This document shows, piece by piece, positions 56,253 through 64,000 of a stretch of 64,000 bases of DNA (positions are counted from its first letter, which is position 1; each line of letters opens with the position of its first letter). Position numbers and translations under genes: made by a program. The notes beneath the pieces are model-generated. The model ran no database searches and had not been told where the DNA came from. It saw only the letters and a program-made list of their open reading frames with translations. The DNA is from Clitoria ternatea (Eukaryota; Streptophyta; Magnoliopsida; Fabales; Fabaceae), in contig CM075675.1 of NCBI GenBank assembly GCA_037962975.1, forward strand, positions 28,646,501 through 28,710,500, given 5' to 3'.

Positions 56253-56988
56253 CCTTTTTTTTTTTTGTAAAAACAACCTTTCATTAAAGAAAAGAAACAG
56301 ATTACACCATTGGGCCTTAAACCCAAACAAACAATGACTAACAGAAAGCTACATGGCCAAATATAAAACAAGAAAATACGGCTCGCAAATTGGTCATCCG
56401 CATTGCTACCCTGACCCACCTCGTCTCAACTTGTATAGGGTAAACCTATTAAGTGTTTGTTTGGATACAAACCCCGGTTTAACCAACCCCAAAAATACAT
56501 CTTACGGTCAAACAGAGTTTTGACTGTCTCGAACGGAGTAAAGAATAATATCAACCTTTAAATTTCTCCATTTCTCCAACTCTGTTTCCCCAAATAGAAA
56601 CCAAACGGACACTAAGCAATGTGAACCCTAACCAAAGTATAGGAGGGATGAGTAGCAGACAAGCCCAGGCAATAATGCGATTTCACCATCGTCAATTGGG
56701 AAGAACCCACCTCTTGTCTTCTATGAGAACTTTCCTGACGCTCGAAGATGGTCTCAACCACCTACCCAACGAACCCTCAAGACCCGCATGAACGACTTCA
56801 TGAGTTGCGCGATTAGCACTTCTTTTGGCCCAGAGGAAACCGCACAAAGAGAAAGACTTTTTAAGACATGTGATGTCTCTCACAATAGTTTCAATTTTAC
56901 CTAAATTATATTTTTCTCGACACGCTTTAATCACTGTTAAATTATCTTTTAGAGTCATGTCTTTGGTCTCTAATGTCACTTATAGTAT
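56253..56988 (-). mobile_element. 5'-truncated LINE (L1-like), with an inserted MITE
   Basis: On the minus strand there is a C-terminal coding part, a 3' UTR and a poly(A) tail (poly(T) at 56255-56266 on the plus strand). A 7-bp target duplication ACATTTC is visible at 56246-56252 and 56989-56995. The coding part (56692-56979) resembles the RNase H-like domain at the end of plant LINE reverse transcriptases: DNLTVIKACREKYN, IVRDITCLKKSFS, and WAKRSANRATHEVVHAG. The 5' part is missing, as usual for LINE insertions. A MITE (56453-56612) sits in its 3' UTR. Confidence 0.75.
56453..56612. mobile_element. MITE, PIF/Harbinger (Tourist)-like, 160 bp, inside the LINE
   Basis: Terminal inverted repeats are GTGTTTGTTTGG and its near complement CCAAACGGACAC. 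The target duplication TAA is at 56450-56452 and 56613-56615. It is inserted in the LINE 3' UTR, so it is younger than the LINE. Confidence 0.7.
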
Positions 56989-57408
56989 ACATTTCTCGTT
57001 TGTTCGGTTGTTTTTTGTTCAAATGTTTGTGCTATATGATACATGCACACACATATACAGAATTGCAAGCCCAACCCATTTTTTAGCTTAATTTAATTAA
57101 TTTCATGATTATTTAATCTTACTGTTTTTGTTTCTTCTTATGAGGTTTGTCCTGCAATAATGCAATTGTAATGTTGGTGATTGTGACATGATGTATAGGC
57201 ATGTAATTGGTACAGTGCAATTGCCAAGCAAGCAAGCATGATCCATTACCTTTGCAATTTGTGCAAAATTAAGACCCAGAAACTATGCTGAGGGCATAAA
57301 ATATGAGAGTGATCCATATTAGTATTAGAATAGAAGTCTCGTACCAATAAATTTCAGTATAACTAGCTGATAGTAAAGGGGGATCTTTTAATTATTTTGT
57401 ATGAATCA

Positions 57409-57832
57409 CGATGTATTATACTAAAAAAAGCTTTTTTTAGATGAGAGAGAGGAATAAATTTGAACCGTTAGATCTTATCATGGTTGATCGAGATTAAAAT
57501 ATAGAGATCATGTGACTTTTTAAATGAATATGTAATTTTAAAAAACTTTTAATCATAACCGTCCATATATGGTCGTACGGTCAATATTTGTCCCTCTCAT
57601 TCTGATCTAACGAAACATAATGTATCATAACAGAGGAACGAATCTAGATCGTATAACTATACATTGATGATTGAGATTAAAAGTTTTTTAAAGTCACATA
57701 ATCACTTAAAAGGTTATATGATTTTTAAAAAAAAAACTCACGTGATTATTTGAATCATCTCTTATATGGTTGTAAGCCTAAATTTGTTCCTCTTACTCTC
57801 ACATAAGAGAGTTTTTATCATATGATACATCC
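57409..57832. mobile_element. Two adjoining MITE-like units with shared inverted ends
   Basis: The outer ends GATGTATTATACTAAAA and (complement of) TTTTTATCATATGATACATCC are inverted repeats. A third end, CATAATGTATCATAACAG, lies at about 57615-57632. Each half contains GAGAG(A/G)(A/G)A-rich followed by AATTTGAACCGTT-like text near one end and its complement near the other. This fits two related MITEs back to back or one inside another; exact borders are uncertain. Confidence 0.55.
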
Positions 57833-57898
57833 TTTATATATAACTTTGTTTAAAGAAGAAATGTTTGTTTTAGTAATCCATAAATCTAGAGAGTATTA

Positions 57899-58177
57899 CG
57901 TTGTATTTAGTTTATAAGTTTTCTAAGAAAAATAAATTTTTTTTTTGAAAAAGTTAGAAAAATAGAAAATGTGTTTATTTACAAAATATTCAAAGAAAAC
58001 GTTTAGAAAATTAAAAACCGGATTTTTTATTTTTTTTAAGAAAAACAAAGAAGTCTTTAAATAAGTTTTTTAAGAAAACTGAAAAATGGGAAATTTTTTA
58101 AGAATTCTTTTAACTATTCCAAAAAATAAAAATTTTGAAAAATAAATTAGAAAACTTTTCTATAACTAAACACAGCC
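57899..58177. mobile_element. MITE, 279 bp, TTA target duplication
   Basis: Terminal inverted repeats are CGTTGTATTTAGTT...GTTTTCTAA and the complement of the right end (GGCTGTGTTTAGTT...GTTTTCTAA). TTA flanks it at 57896-57898 and 58178-58180. The interior is A-rich and non-coding. Confidence 0.7.
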
Positions 58178-58887
58178 TTAGTCTCTGATTTTTTTAAAAG
58201 AAAACCAGAATATGAGTTCATAAAGATTATAAATAAGAAAGATGATAATTATGATTGTGAATGATATTATTAGATGGTGATCATTTTATCTACTATGATG
58301 ATAATTACAAAGACCTGAAATCACGTCATTGATGACCAACAAAATGTAGGCGTGGTTAATATTGATGAATTGGTGATAACAGGGGCCACCTTCGATGAAA
58401 ATTGCTTCTAAGAATTTTGAGCTTGAGACTATAATATATCCATAAAATAAACTAAGTAGAGTTGGTGTGATGGTTGAATAAACAAATAGTTAAAAGTTTA
58501 ATTTCTAATTCTTATGAATAGAAAAAAAAATCTTATGATCAGTTCTTTGTTATCATACGAACAGAATTTCAACTAAAAAAATTAAAAAAAAACTGAAGAA
58601 ATTATTTTGAACATTTTTTTCTAATAAATCTTTAAAAAAGTTAAAATAAAATACCAACTCATTTAAAAAAAATACTCTTTATAATCATAACTAAACAGAT
58701 CAACTTTTTCCAATAATAACTTTTTATATAAGTCAGTGATAAATAAATCATTTTTTAAAAAAACACTTAATTTTATGCTTAAACAAACCAGCTTATTATT
58801 ATTCAATACATTATAACATACATAAACTTAAGGTTAAAACATTATTGTTTACAACTCACAATATATATAACATTTCCCACGCTTTTA

Positions 58888-58890
<3 letters not shown>
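58178..58890. other. AT-rich spacer, no feature recognised
   Basis: About 700 bp of AT-rich non-coding DNA lies between a MITE and the TA microsatellite. No terminal repeats or coding remnants were seen. Confidence 0.45.

Positions 58891-58936
<46 letters not shown>
58891..58936. repeat. (TA)n microsatellite, about 23 units
   Basis: An uninterrupted TA dinucleotide run. Such runs are unstable and a common place of length variation or assembly error. Confidence 0.95.
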
Positions 58937-58941
<5 letters not shown>

Positions 58942-59021
58942 TTGTGTAATTGACAAAAAAAAAGACTAGATAACCTGTTTTAATATAACACTAAGCATCA
59001 AACTATGACATCTTCACTTAA

Positions 59022-59439
59022 GGTGGTGTTTGGTACGAGGGATATTTTTAAGTGAGATTCTCGGGAATGTGTTTTTCGGGAATGCGTTTCCTGGGTAACT
59101 TATTTCTCATGTTTGGTATTAAAAAAACTTACCCGGGAATCTTTTTAGTTTCTCTTATTCCCATGTTTGGTATTAAAAGAACTTACTCGGGAATCTTTTT
59201 ATTTTATGAGGATTTGGGAAGAAAATGAGGGCATTTTTTGTCCTAAAATTTTTTGTTCCCGGGAACGTATAGGATACCCACCTGTTGAAATGGGAAAATT
59301 AAGCTTTTAATTCTTTCATAATTAACTTTCCTGGAAATCTCACATTTCTAAGAATATTTTTTTATCTCATACTAAACATGCTAAGGAAATATTTTAAGTA
59401 ACATTTAAAAGTTCAAAGATCACTCATACCAACATCACC
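59022..59439. mobile_element. MITE, 418 bp, TAA target duplication
   Basis: The left end GGTGGTGTTTGGTACGAG and the complement of the right end (GGTGATGTTGGTATGAG) form the inverted repeats. TAA flanks at 59019-59021 and 59440-59442. The interior holds a duplicated 50-bp phrase with GTTTGGTATTAAAA and CGGGAATCTTTTTA. PIF/Harbinger-like by target duplication. Confidence 0.72.
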
Positions 59440-59442
59440 TAA

Positions 59443-60515
59443 AAGTTTAAAGCATTAGTCATAGTTCCTATTTAACATGTTTACCCATTTCATCAGAGTA
59501 AATTAAGACTTCAAACTCACACATACTTTTTCATTAAGTACAACATACATATTTATCCTTTACAAAAGGTTAATGGAATTTTAAGATATAACTCCTCTAA
59601 CGTGCAAGGTTGCACTTTTTAAAATATAATATAATAATTATTGATTAAAAAAATAACAAGTATAAATATGATAATGTATATAAGAATATTATATGATGAA
59701 AATTTGAAATTGTTACAATCTTCAATCAGTAGCTATTAATATATCCCATTTGTTTACAACTTCCCTACTTTAGAGTAATTAAATTCGTGCTTTTAATGTT
59801 ATAAAAATAATAAATATATTTTGAGCATATACAGTTTTGCCAAAAAAAAAAAAGTTATCCAAATAATAATGGTCATGATTTCACCTCTCATTTCTTTGGA
59901 GAAATACGATATTTTTCACCTTTATCATGGAAGTTTTACGTGTGAGTGAATTTATAAATATACAAATGCAATAAAAAATCCATAAAAACATTATTTCTTA
60001 GGAAAAATTAATTATTATAAACATTATTTTTCAATTTGGCATGCGAAAAATAAAAAACTGTAATGGTATATATATTAGAAAAAATTGGTAAGTAGAATCG
60101 TTTTATTTTTACAACCTCTTGTCATAACAAAACAAAAGTATGTTACGTGTTTTATATCACAGTTAAGATAATAAGATAAGTCTTATATTGACTAAGAGTG
60201 TACACTTTATAAGGTTTGTGATAATTCTTAATTTATAAGGTAGTTTTTAGTTTAAGGTAGACCTGTCATTTTAATATGATATCAGAGATTATTAATCTGT
60301 CTTGAATGTTGGGTATATATATTCAGTACTTGCAAACTTCACATAGTAGATATTTAGTTTTAGGTGTAAGATATTGATATAAATCTTACATATGTTAAGG
60401 ATATGTTCAGTATATATCTTATAAGTCTTAAGAGTAGGGGTGTCCAATTTCGATGTTATCCGTACGAACTCGAGTTACCCGATTTTAAAGGTAAGAACGG
60501 GTCAGTTTGTAACGG
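59443..60515. other. AT-rich flank of CACTA C, possible old LTR end and hAT-like end
   Basis: No gene. GATATCAGAG near 60280 recalls a degenerate copia primer site after an LTR, and AGGGGTGTCCAATTTCG near 60434 recalls an hAT-type MITE end. Neither could be supported by a partner end. Confidence 0.35.
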
Positions 60516-60629
60516 CACTAGTGGAAAAAATGGATATAACAACGGGATATTATTCACGGGTAGAAGAGGATCAGTGATAAAAACATGCGCGGTGGCATTT
60601 TTAAAATTATAAGGTGAACGTTTTAATCA

Positions 60630-61055
60630 GAGAAAACTATATATCCACGGTTAACATCATAACCGTGAACGTACCCATCAATATATATTCACGGTTGAGG
60701 AGTCAACCGTGGATATATAGTACCTGAAATATATATCGACGGTTGTGATCACAACCGTGAATATATATTGATGGGTACGTTCACGGTTATGATGTGAACC
60801 GTGGATATATATAGATGTCAATATTCACGGTTGTATTTCCAACCGTGGATATATAGTTCAGGTTTTAGGGTTTAATCACTGGGTACTCTATGTCCACGGT
60901 TGTTTCTATAACTGTGAATATAGATTTAATATTTATCCACGGTTGGTATCGTAACGGTGGATATATAGTTAACATTTATCCACGGTTGTTTGTTAAACCG
61001 TTAATATATGTTTAATATATTCACGGTTGTGAGGGGGAACCGTGAATATATATCC
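60630..61055. repeat. Left subterminal repeat array of CACTA C
   Basis: About 16 units of CCACGGTT / AACCGTGGATATATA occur in alternating orientation, including a nearly perfect inverted pair around 60665-60720 and 60725-60800 (CATCAATATATATTCACGGT and its complement). Confidence 0.88.
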
Positions 61056-61945
61056 TTTCTGAAACTTCAAAAGCCGCGCCTTTCACTCTTTTTTCAGTTT
61101 TTCCTTACTTTCGCTGGTTATCGTCTTCTTCCTCGTCCTGCTCTTTGTTGGTCGTAGGCTTCTGGGTTCACTTCCTTCTTCTTCGCGTGCCCTTCTTCTT
61201 CTTCGTTCACCATTGTCAGGTAAGTGCTTCGTTGCCCTTCTTCTTTCGTTCACTTTTTAACCTCTGCTTCGTTGTTATGCTGTATAATCGTAATGGGTTT
61301 GCTTCGTTGTCTCTAAGTTTGTGTGTTTATTGTTGAAGCTGAACTTTGTCTCTGCTATTTTGACATTGCCTGTGACATTTTCATTGTTGTGGAGACGAGA
61401 AATGGCTGACGAGAATTGATATCTTTTTCATTGTTGCTATTTTGACATTGTTGCTATTTTGACATTGCCTCTGAACTCTGTCTCTGTCTCTGCTGAAATG
61501 GCTGACGAGAATTTTATTGTTTGTGCACCAAAAAAACGAAAGAATTGATATCCTTCAGAACAAAATATGTATTGAAATCAATTACCAAAAAAAAACTACT
61601 GAAATAAAAACAGTAGCTGTAATGATCATACTGTTTTTGAGGTTGCAATATCTACAAAATTAGAATCATTTTAAGAAAAAATATTTTAAAGGGAAATTAC
61701 TTAGATATACATCATAGCTGGTGTTTTAAGAAATTAAATTGAGGAAACATGGAATTTGTTATAAGAGTTTTCTATCACATATAGCATATACCCATACATA
61801 CATAAAAAAATTATAGAAAGTTTGTATTAGGAGAAGTATGTGCTTATCCTACTTACGGTAGGTAGGAATTTTAAATTAATCTCGTAATAGCAACTTTAGT
61901 GGTAATTGTTTGATCTAAAAAGAGAGTTGTTTATAGAATCTTTAT
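61056..61945 (+). other. Leader and first intron-like region of CACTA C
   Basis: A C/T-rich stretch with a donor-like CAG|GTAAGT near 61218 looks like a transcribed 5' leader with a splice site. It is followed by AT-rich sequence with no gene. The open frame here is not supported as a protein. Confidence 0.45.
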
Positions 61946-62188
61946 GGATATTAAATTGAGGAAATATTTCATTATGTCTGCCAATTGGTCTTCCGTGTTA
62001 CAATAATTTAGCTCAATAACACCATCGTTGCATAAATCCCACAAAAAATAAAATCTTACATCAATGTGTTTACTCCTTCCATGTAGAACTAGATTTTTAG
62101 ACAATGTAATGGTAGAAGCATTATCACAAAATATAATAGTTACTCCTTCATGGAAGTAGTTTAGATGCTCTAAAATTCTTCTTAACTA
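61946..62188 (-). pseudogene. Copia RNase H fragment carried inside CACTA C
   Basis: On the minus strand an uninterrupted 80-codon stretch reads like the end of copia RNase H: TIIFCDNASTITLSKN, LHGRSKHIDVRFYF, and NTEDQLADIMKY. No copia LTR flanks it. It differs from copia-1 pol, so it came from another copia lineage, either by insertion and decay or by fragment capture. Confidence 0.75.
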
Positions 62189-62601
62189 AAAGTGACCCAA
62201 AAAAAAGTGACCCAAAAATAAAATGAATCAATATGGATTTTTGACCAACCCAACCTGGGCCACCATGTTTAAAAAATAAAAATCCAATACCAAACAAAAC
62301 TTGAAAAATGTCATAATCATAATCCAACACCATATCCATAATTCATAAAATAAAAGTTCAACCCTCATGTCTCAAATTCCATAATCCATCATCCAACACC
62401 ATAGTTCTACTTGAAAATACCACAATTATATAATGTTATTTCTGTTGCTATTTTTTCTCTCATATAATGTTATTTGTTTACGTTTGTATGTATATGGTTG
62501 TCAATGTTACGAACTCGTAGGCTCATACTAGCTAACTGGTATGAGGATGTGCATGAGTGAACCGTAGTTCCCCGTTTGAGATTCGACACAAACGGCTCCA
62601 T

Positions 62602-63576
62602 CCTTCAGTTGTGGGAGCTGTAAGTATATCCTTGTTTTGTCCAATTTTTTCATTATACAAGTTATTTGTCGCTAACCATGTCTTAACTTGTTTAGGTTTC
62701 TGGCAAAACTCTGTGTGGACTTGGGTTTCCAAGGAACTTACGGTTTCTTAGAGCCCTCTCTCATACAGAGGCAAGGAAACACCTCGTAGAACACCCAGAC
62801 ATACATCCAGAATTGGATGTTTGAGTCTGGGAAGCCTATATACATGGGCCCCTATCATAAAGGGTAATATTCTATTCCATAATTATTGTCATGAATTTTT
62901 GCATTTTGAAGTCTCACTTATCACTGGTAACTGCAGGGCTCACTGAACGCTTCTGGTGATCTGTCCGAAGGACTATCTTGCTCTGTACTTTGATAGTTTG
63001 CATCGGACAGCTCCACAAGACCTGAAAGATATAGTAGACCGGTAAGTTCATCCCTAAAAAATAACCACAAATTCAATTACATCATTTTTAAAACTATACA
63101 ATTCTAACTTATATTGTGTTTTGTTTGACGTAGGGCGGTGGTTGGATACAATCTACTGATTGGAAACAAGCCCAAAGGAAAAACAGTTGTATGGGTGTAC
63201 CCAAAAGTAAGTCAATCGTATTCATTCAAATCTTCAGTACATATTTTTTAAGTTACGAATTCACTTATTCTATACTATATGTCCATTGTAGTCTTACAGG
63301 CAGAAGGGTACCTATGAGTGTGGCTATTTCGTCATGCACACTATGCTGACCATTGTCCAACATCATTTAGTAGATGGATGGACAGATGTAAGTCTCATCA
63401 TTTGGACTACTTTTCTACCAATTTCATCAATTTCATGTAATAAATAAAGCTTTTGTTCTAATTGTTTTGTGCATTGTTTGCAGTACTTTAATGACCGGTC
63501 ATTTTTCCCAAAGGAACTTGTAGATGATGTTAGAAGGCAATGGGCCTCACACTTCATTGAAGTTAGGCAAAGCTAG
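62602..63576 (+). pseudogene. Ulp1 (C48) protease exons of CACTA C, broken
   Basis: This corresponds to exons 7 (end) to 12 of the gene at 4518-7407 in element B. Exons are about 62696-62863, 62937-63042, 63134-63207, 63294-63389 and 63484-63576, ending at TAG 63574-63576. The acceptor lost in B (6960-6961) is intact here (TAG|GGCGGTGG near 63133), and the codon that is TAG in B at 7369 is TGG here (63541-63543). Its own breaks are TAG at 62787-62789 (CAG in B) and TGA at 62944-62946 (TTG in B). The catalytic Cys context YECGYFVMH is kept. Confidence 0.82.
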
Positions 63577-63835
63577 ATATAGGATCTTTATTCTTTTATA
63601 TATGTATCTAGTAGGATTTAGGGTTTACTTTTATTAGATTACATTCAACTTAATTGTATATACTTTCATTTTTTAGGTTGTTATGAATTGATATACAAAA
63701 TAAATTGTTATATATATACATACCATTCTTTTGATATACTGTTGCTGTGACATACTGTATACTGTACTGGTTGTCTGAATGCAGGGTTGGAAAACGATAA
63801 AACAGAATCCATATTAAAAAAAAAACCTCAGTATT

Positions 63836-64000
63836 TATTCACGGTTATGGCAACAACCGTGAATATGGACTATATTTATCCAGGGTTACTACCATAACCG
63901 TGGATATAGATATATTTTATCCACGGTTGTCCATCATAACCGTGAATATAAGTATTAAAAGGTTTCAGTACAAACTACTTATATTCACGGTTATGATGGA
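63836..64000. repeat. Start of right subterminal repeats of CACTA C
   Basis: It is nearly identical to 50-220 of the window (element A): TTATTCACGGTTATGGCAAC then ATCCACGGTTGTCCATCATA. It runs off the window. Confidence 0.88.

Larger units (their letters stand above)
60516..64000 (+). mobile_element. CACTA element C, left end and internally deleted interior (continues past window)
   Basis: It begins with CACTAGTGGAAAAAATGGAT at 60516, the complement of the right termini of A and B, after CGG (candidate target duplication). The order is subterminal repeats (to about 61055), leader, a foreign copia fragment (61946-62188), sequence matching B 700-830, then an abrupt join near 62594 to sequence matching B from about 6425. 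The whole transposase and the first six exons of the second gene are missing. Right-end repeats start at 63836. It is therefore a non-autonomous deletion derivative of a B-like element. Confidence 0.9.

Noticed and set aside
60270..60300. Copia primer binding site (GATATCAGAG)
   Set aside because: Only a partial match to TGGTATCAGAGC, and no LTR partner or gag start follows.
61145..61336. Small hydrophobic ORF in CACTA C
   Set aside because: It lies in a C/T-rich leader that carries a splice donor; composition explains the Phe/Leu-rich translation.
1..64000. tRNA, rRNA or snRNA genes
   Set aside because: No box A/B pair with cloverleaf, rRNA core or snRNA signature was noticed on either strand. 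A dedicated scan was not possible.

Overview
This window is plant nuclear DNA, most likely from a legume or closely related eudicot. The reasons are an intronless PHT1 phosphate transporter, SIRE-like Ty1/copia and Tat-lineage Ty3/gypsy retrotransposons, Tnp2/Ulp1-type CACTA transposons and several small TIR elements with TAA or TTA target duplications. The species cannot be fixed from the sequence alone. About 85 percent of the window is transposon sequence, and only one intact host gene is visible, PHT1 at 53768-55327.

Layout. 1-658 is the right end of a CACTA element (A) inserted inside a second, larger CACTA element (B, 659-8180). B carries a decayed Tnp2 transposase and a decayed multi-exon Ulp1-protease gene. 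8181-13410 holds no recognisable gene. It contains a block of diverged tandem arrays bounded by about 155-bp direct repeats, interrupted by a probable solo LTR. 13416-37455 is a complete Tat-type gypsy element with matching 5-bp target duplications (CTTAC). A complete SIRE-like copia element (copia-1, 14719-24732, target duplication CCAGC) is inserted in its gag. Downstream of pol, the gypsy element carries a 68-bp tandem array, a 48-bp (16-codon) tandem array and a spliced antisense gene with its own TATA box. 37461-41441 and 49558-49791 look like parts of one older minus-strand LTR that begins with the Tekay/Del-type terminus TGTAACATCCC. It is split by a minus-strand, gag-only copia relative (copia-2, 41442-49557, target duplication CTTGG). 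49792-52345 holds remnants of a CACTA transposase, an AT-rich tandem array and a copia integrase. 52346-60515 is the gene island: PHT1 followed by a truncated LINE and four or five MITEs. 60516-64000 is the left part of a third CACTA element (C), an internally deleted relative of B carrying a copia RNase H fragment.

Relative ages, counted by eye from LTR differences: gypsy about 21 substitutions in 937 bp, copia-1 12 in 1424 bp, copia-2 9 in 1845 bp. This agrees with the nesting order, because copia-1 lies inside the gypsy. Copia-1 and copia-2 share the primer binding site, leader, gag start and much of the LTR, so copia-2, which has no pol, could have been moved by proteins of a copia-1-like relative.

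The most unusual observations are these. Copia-1 has an array of AATCGATT palindromes in its LTR and again, followed by a TATA box, directly before its third ORF. Copia-2 carries a differently flanked but still palindromic version of the same motif (GAATCGATTC). The gypsy element has a 16-codon repeat array between its two convergent genes. Nearly all transposon ORFs are broken by in-frame stop codons even though their LTRs are young.
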